Shown: positions 26,671 to 35,414 of the stretch, one piece after another
How the letters are laid out: every line of letters starts with the position of its first letter
How positions within the stretch are numbered: position 1 is the first letter of the stretch
Source of the DNA: Lactiplantibacillus songbeiensis
GTDB taxonomy: Bacteria; Bacillota; Bacilli; Lactobacillales; Lactobacillaceae
Length of the DNA stretch: 64,000 nucleotides
Direction of reading: 5' to 3'
NCBI RefSeq assembly: GCF_005405125.1
Contig: NZ_BJDL01000019.1
Coordinates: forward strand, 41,469-105,468
Translations under genes and position numbers: made by a program
Notes under the pieces: generated by a model
The model's input: the letters and a program-made list of their open reading frames with translations, nothing else
What the model was told of the DNA's origin: nothing
Databases searched by the model: none

Positions 26671-26756
26671 AAAAAACTCATTCATCAACAGGCGGATTGG
26701 AAGACCAACCCGCATTTGCCAACAAATGAGCGTCACATTGCCAGATGACAATGTCG
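26671..26756 (-). promoter_or_regulatory. Multi-hairpin leader or attenuator before 5-FCL
   Basis: On the minus strand three hairpins occur in 85 nt: CATTG/CAATG, CATTTG-TTGG-CAAATG and GCGGGTTGG-TCTT-CCAATCCGC. CTCATT (26730-26725) can also pair with AATGAG just before a T7 run (26677-26671), enclosing the middle ones. A closed form would be a terminator 37 nt before the 5-FCL start. Class unknown. Confidence 0.5.
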
Positions 26757-26757
26757 C

Positions 26758-26785
26758 AGAAAAAACAACAGGTTACCCTGCTGTT
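26758..26785 (-). terminator. Terminator after rpmG
   Basis: Minus-strand ACAGCAGG-GTAA-CCTGTTGT stem followed by six T residues, overlapping the rpmG stop. Confidence 0.75.
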
Positions 26786-26933
26786 ATTTCGTTTCACGAT
26801 GTAATGTTACTTTATGATCCCGTGGACAATACTTCTTAAATTCAACCCGATCCGGATTGTTCCGACGGTTCTTTGAAGATAAGTAGTTACGTTCATGGCA
26901 TTCTGTACATTCAAGTGTAATGTGTACCCGCAT
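26784..26933 (-). CDS. rpmG: 50S ribosomal protein L33 (RpmGA type)
   Basis: A 49-residue large-subunit protein starting [19 protein letters not shown]. One Cys pair (CTEC) remains, but the second pair is reduced to CPRD, as in B. subtilis RpmGA. Rpm33 paralogues in Firmicutes differ in zinc ligands and in expression under zinc limitation. ATG at 26933 follows GGAGG. It lies between pbp2b and the 5-FCL operon, as in other lactobacilli. Confidence 0.93.
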   Translation of the reverse strand: MRVHITLECTECHERNYLSSKNRRNNPDRVEFKKYCPRDHKVTLHRETK

Positions 26934-27009
26934 GTTGTTGACCCTCCAAACTCATTCGCATAATACAGGGCCGGAACCCTTAACTTGAATTACTATACCA
27001 TTAATGGTT

Positions 27010-27044
27010 AAAAAATGCCAGTATCAATTAAGATACTGGCATTA
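27010..27044 (-). terminator. Terminator after the class B PBP gene
   Basis: Perfect stem AATGCCAGTATC/GATACTGGCATT with a TTAATT loop and T6 tail on the minus strand. Confidence 0.9.
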
Positions 27045-27058
27045 AAAACAATGATTTT

Positions 27059-29092
27059 TTATTTAGAATAATACTTCCAAAACTCTTTGTAGATTAACTT
27101 AGCTGTCGTGGTGTTAGCAACCCCGCCACTAGAAATCCCTGGGAAGACAATCGCCATAGCAACTTTAGGATTGTTGTATGGTGCATAAGTCGCCAAACTC
27201 AAGGTTTCCGTTGAAGTCGATCCATGGAACGTTTCGGCCGTCCCAGACTTAGCGGCAACTTGTGGTGACAAGCTAGCTAAATCAGACCCCGTCTTATAAG
27301 CACTCGTCCCATGAACAACTAAATAGTACCCTTTTTGAACCACATCAAAGTATGATGACGGGACATCGACGGTATTTAAAACGCGCGGCGTCACGTTGGT
27401 TTGCACTTTACCTTGCGAGCCATCCGCGTTAGTCCCAGTAATCGATGACACGATATGTGGCGCAATACGTCGGCCACCGTTAGCCATCGTGGCAATATAT
27501 TGGGCCACTTGAATCGTGGTATACGCATCGTAGTTCCCAAAGGACAAGTCTAACGCTTTACCAATGCTCTTACGACTAGAATCCCCTTGGAATCCAGTGG
27601 CTTCACCTGGTAAATCAACCCCGGTCTTCACACCAAGGCCAAATTCATTGAAGTAACCCCGCAATTTTGAGAAGACTGACGTGGACATCGTCAAGCCTTT
27701 ACCAGAAGCATAATTAAAGTTACCTTCCTTCATGGCCAACTGCATCATATACGAGTTAGAAGAAACTTCCATCGCTTCTGAAGCGGTCAATGGAATGCTG
27801 GCACTCCCGGACTTATTGAACCAAGAACTCTTCGTCGCAGTTCCGGCCAACTTAATCGGGGTATCCGTCATCGTACTGCTAGTTGGCGTGATGACACCAG
27901 ACTGTAGCGCGCCCATAACTGTGGCACCCTTAACAACGGATCCCATAACGAAGGTCTGGTTAATCGTCCCTAAGGCATTTTCAGTAACTTTACCCGTCGA
28001 CAGATCGCGACTGGCCCCCGCCAAGGCATAAATCGCCCCAGTCTGTGGGTTCAAGACGACTGCGTAAGCTCCGGGTAGATATGGATTACTACCACCAACG
28101 GACTTAGTTTGTGACATCATAATACTTTGAACGGCTTTTTGGAACTTCGAGTTGATGGTCAAGCTCAGGTTATCACCCTTTTGACCACCATATTTCTTAA
28201 TTTCTTTTTGAATCACACCATCTTGGGTCTTCACCTCAGTTTGAGATTTAGTCCCCTTTAAGACGTTTTCATATTGCTTTTCCAATTGACTCTGGCCCAC
28301 GGAATCATCCCGCGAATAGCCTTCTGCCAATAAGGTCTTGACATCATCACTTGGCAACCCTTGCTTTTCAGTCGTAACTGACCCAAGCACACTACTCAAG
28401 CTGGTCCCGTTCGGATAACTCCGCGTCCAACTCGTCCCAACCTTGACCCCGGGCATTTCGGATTGATGTTCCCCAATCTCGGCCAATTCAGTATTTGAGA
28501 CCCCGGTTGACTTCAGATTGACAGTCGATAAGGAATAGGCGCCGCTCATCTTCGCGTAAATAGCCGCCGCATTCTTTTCACTCGACGTCATCGACTTAAT
28601 GAGGTTTTGCTCCGTATATTTTACTTCGCGATCATACAAGACATCAGAATCAGTCGATGTCTTAACGTGCTTCGCCACCGCCTTTAAGTTGGTTTTGTTA
28701 GCTAAGTAATAATCCGCCCGATTACGGTCCGTCAAGCTCGACGTCGAAATCGTCAGGTATTGGCCTAGCTTAGTGGCAATCGTATACATCTTATCGGAAG
28801 CCACATTCAAGCCTTTGGTATATTGAATCGCTTGATGCGATTTATTCCCAACTAAGACCCGGCCGGTTGAATCATAGACCGATCCCCGTTGCACACTCGC
28901 CGTGGCGGTCGTGTTGTTAGCGGAGTTAACTTCGGTCGCAAACTTCTGACCATAATCAACTTGTAGATAGGCTAACTGACCAATCAAGGCTGCAAACAAC
29001 AGAAAGACGATGAAAAATAAAAAATTCAATCGAAAAGGAATATGTGACTTATTAGGGTCACGGTTTGCAGAAATCTTTTTAAACAGTTTCAA
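27059..29092 (-). CDS. Class B penicillin-binding protein (PBP2b-type transpeptidase)
   Basis: A 677-residue cell-wall transpeptidase. One N-terminal membrane helix (LNFLFFIVFLLFAALIGQLAYL) anchors it. The dimerisation domain is followed by the catalytic domain with SxxK in GSVVKGATV (about residue 390), SxN in SSNSYMM and KSG in AAKSGTAETF. It cross-links peptidoglycan during elongation or division; the rpmG-5-FCL neighbourhood matches the PBP2b gene of lactobacilli. Length and motifs are complete. Confidence 0.93.
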   Translation of the reverse strand: MKLFKKISANRDPNKSHIPFRLNFLFFIVFLLFAALIGQLAYLQVDYGQKFATEVNSANNTTATASVQRGSVYDSTGRVLVGNKSHQAIQYTKGLNVASDKMYTIATKLGQYLTISTSSLTDRNRADYYLANKTNLKAVAKHVKTSTDSDVLYDREVKYTEQNLIKSMTSSEKNAAAIYAKMSGAYSLSTVNLKSTGVSNTELAEIGEHQSEMPGVKVGTSWTRSYPNGTSLSSVLGSVTTEKQGLPSDDVKTLLAEGYSRDDSVGQSQLEKQYENVLKGTKSQTEVKTQDGVIQKEIKKYGGQKGDNLSLTINSKFQKAVQSIMMSQTKSVGGSNPYLPGAYAVVLNPQTGAIYALAGASRDLSTGKVTENALGTINQTFVMGSVVKGATVMGALQSGVITPTSSTMTDTPIKLAGTATKSSWFNKSGSASIPLTASEAMEVSSNSYMMQLAMKEGNFNYASGKGLTMSTSVFSKLRGYFNEFGLGVKTGVDLPGEATGFQGDSSRKSIGKALDLSFGNYDAYTTIQVAQYIATMANGGRRIAPHIVSSITGTNADGSQGKVQTNVTPRVLNTVDVPSSYFDVVQKGYYLVVHGTSAYKTGSDLASLSPQVAAKSGTAETFHGSTSTETLSLATYAPYNNPKVAMAIVFPGISSGGVANTTTAKLIYKEFWKYYSK

Positions 29093-29291
29093 TTCTCAAG
29101 CTCCCGTTCTTAAACTTTAGTAAACATTTAACAAAATTTCGTCAGATGCCCCTAGCAATCCTAAATAATTGCGCTACTTATGCTATTCTATACGATAGGC
29201 ATAAAAATTTCAGCCGTTATTCTAGATTTTAATGTTTTTTTGATTTTTCTAAATAATTGGCTGAATATTTTAAAAAGATTGAGGTGGCATT

Positions 29292-31940
29292 TTGAAAATC
29301 CGTCGTATTTTTGACAAGCGTACTTGGCCGCTTTGGCTAAGCTTTTGGCTGCCATTAATATTAATGACCGGCTATTTTATTTATCGACACATGGCGCCCT
29401 TTGGTTCCAGCAGCTTGCTGACTGTCGATATGGGACAACAATACGTTGATCTCTTCTCCTACTTCCGACACACCCTCTTGCACGACCCGAGTGCGTTCTT
29501 CTATTCATTCTCGAAGACCATCGGGGGCGACATGATGGGCGTCTGGGCCTACTACTTAATGAGTCCCTTTAATTTAATCTTACTGGTCTTCCCAGGTCAA
29601 TCGATTACCGTTGGGATCTTCATCATTACGATCTTAAAGTATGGTTGTGCCGGTTTAGCGTTCGGCTGGCTCCTAACTAAGACCCACACACAACGCGGTT
29701 GGCTCGTGCCAATTTTTAGTACCGCATATGCGATGATGGGCTGGATGATTGCCAACCAGTTAAACTTAATCTGGCTCGACACTACTGCTATTTTACCACT
29801 AGTTATTCTCGGACTTGAGCGTTTATTTAAAACCGGCAAGATTCGTTGGTTTGCCGGGTGGTTAACCGTCATGCTGATTGACAACTACTATATGGGATAC
29901 ATGGTCATCCTCTTTAGTTGCCTTTACTGGCTTTACGCCGCCACTAAATATTGGCAAAACTTTAAAACGATGTTGATTCAAGCGGGTAAATTCGCTTGGG
30001 GCGGGCTACTTTCAGTCCTGCTATCGGCCTGGTTATTGCTACCAACGCTGTACGCACTACTACAAAGTAAAGCGCAATATAATGTCACTAAGATCAGTTG
30101 GAAATTCGAATATCAGCCGTGGAAGATGCTTGCCAAGTACGTCATTGGCAGCTTTAACTTCGACCAGATGCCGTCTGGGCAACCCAACGTTTATATTGCC
30201 TGGTTAGCCATTATTGGCTTTATCGTCTTTTTCTTAAGTCGCCAATTCAACTGGCAATTAAAACTCAGCGTCGGTGGCATCACCGCGTTTTTACTCTTGT
30301 CATTTTGTTACGGACCATTGGACTTGTTCTGGCATGCTGATCAATTTCCAGTCTGGTATCCGTACCGTTTCTCCTTTGTCTTTAGCTTCTGGGTCGTCTG
30401 GATCGCCGCCCAAACGTTGACTGAGAAATTAACGATCAAATTATGGCAGGCGGTCGTCGCTTTAGGCTTAATCGCAGCCGCCTTCATCACCGTTGCGTTA
30501 AACCTAAAACACGTGACTTATGTCGATGCAGCCAATCTCATGATTACGGTTGGTTTAGCCGCCATCTCATTAGTCCTACTCGTGTTGCCAAAAGAACGGC
30601 GACTATGGCTCTATCAAGTTGTTGCATTATTATTGGTTGCGACCGATATGACGATTAATGCGGTGGCATCGCTAAATAATATCTCTTACGTGTCACAAGC
30701 CGAATTTGGCCAATACACGCAGGCATTAGACACGACTGTCAGCGGCATTCAAAAACAGGACAGTGACTTTTATCGCATCGGCAAAACGTTTACCCGGACC
30801 AAGGATGATCCCTTGCAAGCCGCTTATAACGGTGCGGATCACTTTAGTTCTACTTTTGAAAGTATCATCCCGAACTTCTTTGGCTCGATTGGCCAACCGG
30901 ATGGTGATGGGGTCGTCACTTATTCTAACGGCACTTTGATTACCGACTCATTACTCGATATGCACTACTTTATGGATAAGACCGTCCCGAGTGCCCAAGC
31001 AGATAATAATAACTACAATAGTTATATTCCCGTCACGAGTACTAAGCCGGACTTGCAACATTATACGAAGCAACCCAGCTTGAGTAACAGTCAGGCTACC
31101 GTCTACAAGAATCCCTATGCACTGGGCCTAGGCTTTGGTGCCGCTGATAAGATTCTCAAGCTCAAAGTTTCCAAAACGACCGGGGATCCTGTAGCCCGTC
31201 AAGAACTGCTCTATCAAACGTTAGCCAACCGGTCACCATCCGCCTTGATTTCAGCCGAGAACTTCGACCAAGTCGTCTTCCAAAACGTGAAGAAAGTCGT
31301 CACATTAACTGGATCAGTCGTTAATAAGCAAAACTTGGCAAAGACCGGCTCGATTTACTTTAAATTCACGCCACAGACGAATGATTCTTACTACATTACC
31401 CTGGGGCAGAATTTGACACCGTCAAATGCCAGCTTCTATCTGAATGGCAAAGAACTCAAGCAATACCCAACTTACCGCCATACGATTGCGGTCAATGTGG
31501 CGACGAATAGTAAGGGGAAGACGGTGACCTTTGGGATTCAAATGAAGAAAACATCCTTGTGGTTGCAAAACTTCACGCTCTACAAACTTGATAATCCACA
31601 ATTCGTTAAGTCTGCACGGAAGCTACAACAGTCGCCATGGACGATCACCAAACATTCCAGCAGCAAATTAACGGGGACCATCAACATTAAGCAAAAGCAC
31701 CAAGTCTTAATGACGACGATTCCCTACTCCGCTGGCTGGCATGCCAAAGTCGATGGCAAGACGGTTTCAACTAAGAAAGTCATCAATACCTTTGTGGCGG
31801 TACCGTTAAGTCAAGGCAAGCACAGTGTGACCTTGACGTATCGGCCACCTTTACTAGTTCCTGGCTTAATCGCCAGTGGGATTGGGATTGTTGGTACCCT
31901 TGCTTGGTTTGGTATTAAACGCCGTCGTAAAACTGATTAA
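29292..31940 (+). CDS. YfhO-family membrane glycosyltransferase
   Basis: An 882-residue integral membrane protein with about 12-13 helices in the first 470 residues, then a long extracellular domain (about 480-850), then a final helix near LVPGLIASGIGIVGTLAWF and a basic end KRRRKTD. The YfhO signature is visible in VDMGQQYVDLFSYFRHTLLHDPSAFFYSFSKTIGGDMMGVWAYY. Family members act in glycosylation of lipoteichoic acid or other surface polymers in Firmicutes. Start TTG at 29292 follows GAGGTGG. The gene is alone on the plus strand and ends at a strong terminator. Confidence 0.9.
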   Translation: MKIRRIFDKRTWPLWLSFWLPLILMTGYFIYRHMAPFGSSSLLTVDMGQQYVDLFSYFRHTLLHDPSAFFYSFSKTIGGDMMGVWAYYLMSPFNLILLVFPGQSITVGIFIITILKYGCAGLAFGWLLTKTHTQRGWLVPIFSTAYAMMGWMIANQLNLIWLDTTAILPLVILGLERLFKTGKIRWFAGWLTVMLIDNYYMGYMVILFSCLYWLYAATKYWQNFKTMLIQAGKFAWGGLLSVLLSAWLLLPTLYALLQSKAQYNVTKISWKFEYQPWKMLAKYVIGSFNFDQMPSGQPNVYIAWLAIIGFIVFFLSRQFNWQLKLSVGGITAFLLLSFCYGPLDLFWHADQFPVWYPYRFSFVFSFWVVWIAAQTLTEKLTIKLWQAVVALGLIAAAFITVALNLKHVTYVDAANLMITVGLAAISLVLLVLPKERRLWLYQVVALLLVATDMTINAVASLNNISYVSQAEFGQYTQALDTTVSGIQKQDSDFYRIGKTFTRTKDDPLQAAYNGADHFSSTFESIIPNFFGSIGQPDGDGVVTYSNGTLITDSLLDMHYFMDKTVPSAQADNNNYNSYIPVTSTKPDLQHYTKQPSLSNSQATVYKNPYALGLGFGAADKILKLKVSKTTGDPVARQELLYQTLANRSPSALISAENFDQVVFQNVKKVVTLTGSVVNKQNLAKTGSIYFKFTPQTNDSYYITLGQNLTPSNASFYLNGKELKQYPTYRHTIAVNVATNSKGKTVTFGIQMKKTSLWLQNFTLYKLDNPQFVKSARKLQQSPWTITKHSSSKLTGTINIKQKHQVLMTTIPYSAGWHAKVDGKTVSTKKVINTFVAVPLSQGKHSVTLTYRPPLLVPGLIASGIGIVGTLAWFGIKRRRKTD

Positions 31941-31948
31941 TAGCGATT

Positions 31949-31997
31949 AAAAAAGTACGATACAAAATCAATGATGATTTTGTATCGTACTTTTTAT
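31949..31997 (+). terminator. Terminator after yfhO
   Basis: A 19-bp near-perfect stem AAAGTACGATACAAAATCA with its complement around ATGA, followed by T5. Confidence 0.92.
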
Positions 31998-32009
31998 ATT
32001 TCTAAATTT

Positions 32010-32160
32010 GCCACTCTGGTTGGTCCAGAATCGGCTGGAACGTGGTGGCCACGTTTGCGAGCCACAGTGCGGTCTCACAAGCCGGGCTTTGACTAAGCCG
32101 AGCAGAACACTCGACTAAGTCAAACGACACCACTGAGCCAATTCTGGACCGCCCGACATT
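32010..32160 (-). repeat. Family A structured intergenic element, copy 2
   Basis: Outer stem GTCCAGAATCGGCT (32023-32036) with AGCCAATTCTGGAC (32136-32149), thirteen of fourteen pairs and a different sequence from copy 1. Arms TTGCGAG/CTCACAA and TTTGACTAAG/CTAAGTCAAA follow. It lies in the gap between converging yfhO and the HesB-like gene. Confidence 0.82.
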
Positions 32161-32320
32161 AAACGACCAGTCTTGATGATTGTTCACTTTGACCAGCAAA
32201 ACTGGCTAAAATATTCAGTCACGTTGTTGACCTTAGTACAAACCTTTTCAAAATCAAAACCAACGATAGTTTTGAAAACCCACCAATTAACTAGTTCTGA
32301 AACCCAATTTTAGTCGTAGT

Positions 32321-32470
32321 GACCAGCGGGTTCGCCGTGTCGAGACCCTTAGCTGGGTGATTTCCCCAGGTTAGGGGCTGGGCCGACTTTTAAGACGCGG
32401 GCTACGGCTTAAAAGCGCCCTGCAGACCGCCCTATGGCTGCAGGTCTGCCCCACCGCGAACCCGCTGGTC
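32321..32470 (+). repeat. Family B structured intergenic element, copy 2
   Basis: Perfect 15-bp outer stem GACCAGCGGGTTCGC (32321-32335) / GCGAACCCGCTGGTC (32456-32470). Core arms: CTGGGTGATTTCCCCAG, TTTTAAGACG...CGGCTTAAAA and CTGCAGACCG...ATGGCTGCAG. Loop motifs resemble those of family A. Confidence 0.82.
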
Positions 32471-32496
32471 AACGGAGACGGTCAACTAATTCCAAT

Positions 32497-32802
32497 TTAG
32501 CCTTCATGATTTGCAAGATATTCATATTTAGGCCCATCGTTATCCGCATCGTAATCAACCGTTAGATCATAACCTTTAAAGAACCATTCATCTCGGTCAT
32601 TGACATAATACGTCACACCATCTTTAACCGTCGTGGTGATTGGCTTGTGCGGGTCGTCATCGCGCATGACACCAATTGAAAAGCCGCTATGGACTGCGGT
32701 CTTCCCATAAGTTTTGCCATAAAAGCGGACCCCATTACCCGTAGTCACGCCCATGTCATCATGAAACCATTTGCTAGCTGCATTCGTAATTGTTATTTGC
32801 AT
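32497..32802 (-). CDS. HesB/IscA-like YneR-family protein
   Basis: A 101-residue member of the HesB-like domain family. The fold segments MQITITNAASKWFHDDMGVTTGNGVRFYGKTYG and GFSIGVMRDDDPHKP match YneR proteins of Firmicutes. No Cys is present, so the iron-sulfur ligands of true IscA are absent and a cluster-assembly role is doubtful. ATG follows GGGGTG. It converges with yfhO, from which it is separated by two structured repeats. Confidence 0.85.
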   Translation of the reverse strand: MQITITNAASKWFHDDMGVTTGNGVRFYGKTYGKTAVHSGFSIGVMRDDDPHKPITTTVKDGVTYYVNDRDEWFFKGYDLTVDYDADNDGPKYEYLANHEG

Positions 32803-32985
32803 GTTGTCACCCCATCAGTGTAATCGTTTACAGGTATTGTCACCTATTCAAGGCTAAAAAGCAACTTTGCCGATTACTGCACAAAGCTAGTGACCACTTA
32901 TGCACCGTTAATGACCACTCAGGCCAAAAATATTTACAGGCTACTCAAACTATGGTGTACTAATAACACCAAGGAGGTGGGACGC

Positions 32986-33516
32986 TTGCAATTGCACATT
33001 CAGGTCGACCCGCAAGTAACGGAACCGACACTGACGTTGCACGTTCCTAACGCCGAAGCGGCATCCGTTGAACTGGTCGAAGCCCTTAAAAAGATTGGGC
33101 AACCCCCAGCTACGTTAACCGTTTCACAGCGCGGACAGACCATCCAATTACCACTAACAACCATTTTATTTTTTGAAGCTGATGGACACGTGGTTCGGGT
33201 ACATACGACAACCGCCGTTTATACTACGACCACACGCCTCTACCAACTCGCCGAAGCGTTACCGGCAGCATTTTTGCGAGTTTCTAAATCAGCGATTGTC
33301 AACACGACCGCAATCTCCGCGTTGACGAAGTCGTTAACGGGAAATCTGATTAGGCTTCAAGATTCACCGAAACAACTTTATGCGTCACGACGCTACTACA
33401 AACAAATCAACCACGCCCGTTTAAAACCGGACGCTTGTGAGAACCACACCCCCTGGCATGGCGACCACAATTTGCTTAGATACAGCGTTAGCCTACGAAT
33501 AGGACTTATCCGCTAA
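32986..33516 (+). CDS. LytTR-domain transcriptional regulator, 3' end disrupted by an IS
   Basis: As read now, 176 residues. The start is TTG at 32986 after AAGGAGGTGG; no other start has a ribosome site. The C-terminal LytTR DNA-binding domain runs to YYKQI (LPLTTILFFEADGHVVRV, FLRVSKSAIVNT, LYASRRYY). There is no receiver domain, so it is a stand-alone regulator of the kind paired with small membrane proteins. The last 36 codons (from 33409) are IS-derived. Joining 33408 to 35362 restores an end NSAKFILKQTLEKKR and a stop 5 bp before the next gene's ATG. The DNA-binding domain is probably still functional. Confidence 0.85.
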   Translation: MQLHIQVDPQVTEPTLTLHVPNAEAASVELVEALKKIGQPPATLTVSQRGQTIQLPLTTILFFEADGHVVRVHTTTAVYTTTTRLYQLAEALPAAFLRVSKSAIVNTTAISALTKSLTGNLIRLQDSPKQLYASRRYYKQINHARLKPDACENHTPWHGDHNLLRYSVSLRIGLIR

Positions 33517-33640
33517 TTACCAAAGCCTTTTAGGTCCGCAGGTTGCCAGACGGACTTGCTTCTTACAAGGTTGCTAAACCTTTGGCTAAAATGTTCTTAG
33601 CTGCATTATGATCACGCACATGAAGCGTGCCACAACTAGG
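33409..33640 (-). ncRNA. Probable omega RNA (reRNA) of TnpB
   Basis: TnpB nucleases use an RNA that covers the 3' end of tnpB and the element end. Here the 150 nt after the stop contain a stem GTCCG/CGGAC (near 33555-33530) and the terminal CGTCCG/CGGGCG hairpin. The guide would begin outside the element with GATTTGTTTG, antisense to lytTR. The 5' limit is a guess. Confidence 0.5.
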
Positions 33641-34816
33641 ACACGTCCACTTGCGGTCAGCTAACGTCAACTTACTCTTGCCAGTCATGACATGTCCACA
33701 GTGACTACAAGTTTGCGTCGTATTTCGGGGATCAATCGTCAAAAATTTTCGGCCGTAAAGGTCAGCTTTATAAGCCAGCATGCCCAGTAACGTTCGCCAA
33801 CCGACATCCGAGATGCTCATTGCCAAGGCGTGATTTCGCAACATATTTTCACTTCGCAGTTCTTCAGCTACGACTAAATCGTGATTTTTGATTAAGGCCG
33901 TAGAGACGTGGTGCAGGAAGTTTTTACGTTGGTTGGCAACTTTAAGCTGTAGCTTGGCTACTTGTAGCCGTTGCTTTTGATAATTCTTTGATTCTGATAA
34001 GCGTCGTTGGGCCTTCTTAGCTCGTCTGGCTCGCCGTGACAATTTCCGTTGGGCTTTAGCTAGCTTTCCTTTAATCATTCGATAGTAACGGGGATTCTCA
34101 ATGACTTGTTCATTGGAATCTGTCAGAAAATTATCAAGATTCAAATCGATGCCGACTTTAGATTCAATCGCGTGTTGCTTAGCAACAAATGGATGTTCCG
34201 ACCCAATCTGCAGGGATACAAAATAATGACCCACAGCGTCCATTGAAACCGTTGTTGTTCCAATTCTGATGTCATTAGCTCGCTCTAAAATCTTTGGTGG
34301 AAGCCCCTTGAATCGGAGACGTCCCAACTTGGGTAACCACAGGTGGTGGGTATCAGTTAATCTGACGCTTCCATTACTCATAGCTGGCTCCAATACCTTG
34401 GCCCCATAGAGGCAGGACGTTTGATAAGTCTGAGTATAACCGCGCTTATGAAACTTAGGCGTCCCCGCCTGATGAACCTGGTGGAATAGTTTCCAGGCGG
34501 TCTTGTAATTCTTGATAGCATTCGCCTTCATCAGACTGTCAAAATCCGGATGATTGAGCCAACCATGGCTATTGGAAATAGCAGTTGATGGCTGCTTCAG
34601 CCGTTCAGTCAAATCAGCGATTCGATTCAAGACAATTGTAATTGGAATTTTCACTTGCTTTAACCAGAATAGGTCCTTGTTCATCCCGTTCATTTCGTTA
34701 TAAATGAAGCGACTAGCATCACTGTTACGCTTAATTAGCCGCTTCTGTTCGGTTGAAGGAAAGACCCGGACCTTAACCCCATAATGATAAGGTAATTGTG
34801 CCATCGTTTTTGTCAT
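33563..34816 (-). CDS. tnpB: TnpB RNA-guided nuclease (OrfB)
   Basis: A 417-residue TnpB, ancestor-type of Cas12. RuvC residues are visible: Asp in VGIDLNLDNFLTD, Glu in LVVAEELRSENML, and Asp in HVRDHNAAKNIL. The zinc ribbon TCSHCGHVMTGK...WTCPSCG lies between the last two. The N-terminal OrfB_IS605 helix domain begins YHYGVKVRVFPSTEQKRLI. The start is ATG 34816, with GGGGGTGG upstream; an ATG 57 bp further up lacks one. It promotes retention of the element by cutting empty sites. All catalytic residues are intact, so activity is plausible. Confidence 0.93.
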   Translation of the reverse strand: MTKTMAQLPYHYGVKVRVFPSTEQKRLIKRNSDASRFIYNEMNGMNKDLFWLKQVKIPITIVLNRIADLTERLKQPSTAISNSHGWLNHPDFDSLMKANAIKNYKTAWKLFHQVHQAGTPKFHKRGYTQTYQTSCLYGAKVLEPAMSNGSVRLTDTHHLWLPKLGRLRFKGLPPKILERANDIRIGTTTVSMDAVGHYFVSLQIGSEHPFVAKQHAIESKVGIDLNLDNFLTDSNEQVIENPRYYRMIKGKLAKAQRKLSRRARRAKKAQRRLSESKNYQKQRLQVAKLQLKVANQRKNFLHHVSTALIKNHDLVVAEELRSENMLRNHALAMSISDVGWRTLLGMLAYKADLYGRKFLTIDPRNTTQTCSHCGHVMTGKSKLTLADRKWTCPSCGTLHVRDHNAAKNILAKGLATL

Positions 34817-34911
34817 AAACTGCCACCCCCTTTGCTTGATAACAAGCCTATCATATGAGTATACTATATTCATAGAGAAGCGTCTTATAATAATATTTAT
34901 GGAGGTAACAT

Positions 34912-35331
34912 ATGAGCAAAAACAATGGCGGAGAAATCCACGAGCGAGGCTATGTTTACAACTTTCATTTTCACTTGGTCTGGGTCACTAAATACCGGCA
35001 TGCAGCATTTACAACGCCTAAGCTAGCCACTGAGATGGCCGATATTCTAACGAAGATAGCCCGGCTAAACGAAGTGACCATTGAGCAGATGGCCGTAATG
35101 CCGGATCATATTCATTTACGACTAAGCTTTAAGCCTAAGTATGCCCCAACCAATGTTGTCAAAGCCTTCAAGGGCGGTTCAGCTCGCCTATTCTTTGAAC
35201 GACATCCAGAGATAAAAAATCAAAAATTTTGGGGCGGACATCTCTGGTCTCCAAGTTACTTCATGAGTACTCTTGGTGATATGAGCAAGACGACCGTAGA
35301 AAACTATATTGCTAATCAGCGAAAAGCATAA
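34912..35331 (+). CDS. tnpA: Y1 transposase TnpA of IS200/IS605 family
   Basis: A 139-residue HUH single-strand transposase. The HUH motif is in VMPDHIHLRLSF and the catalytic Tyr in TVENYIANQ. The N-terminal part FHFHLVWVTKYRHAAF is typical. ATG follows GGAGGTAAC. It is divergent from tnpB with a 95-bp spacer. Its stop is 10 bp from the element-end hairpin. Full length and motifs suggest an active element. Confidence 0.94.
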   Translation: MSKNNGGEIHERGYVYNFHFHLVWVTKYRHAAFTTPKLATEMADILTKIARLNEVTIEQMAVMPDHIHLRLSFKPKYAPTNVVKAFKGGSARLFFERHPEIKNQKFWGGHLWSPSYFMSTLGDMSKTTVENYIANQRKA

Positions 35332-35414
35332 TGGCATTCATCCCTTGTTTGAAAGCAAGGGAATTCTGCCAAATTTATATTAAAACAAACTTTAGAGAAA
35401 AAGAGGTAACGCTT

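Larger units (their letters stand above)
33409..35361. mobile_element. Complete IS200/IS605-family element
   Basis: About 1.95 kb with divergent tnpB (minus) and tnpA (plus). One end has hairpin CGCCCG/CGGACG (33414-33433). The other has CCCTTG/CAAGGG (35342-35361). There are no inverted termini or target duplication, as expected for single-strand transposition. Both genes have intact catalytic residues. It interrupts the lytTR gene near its 3' end. Boundaries are inferred from frame restoration. Confidence 0.85.
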
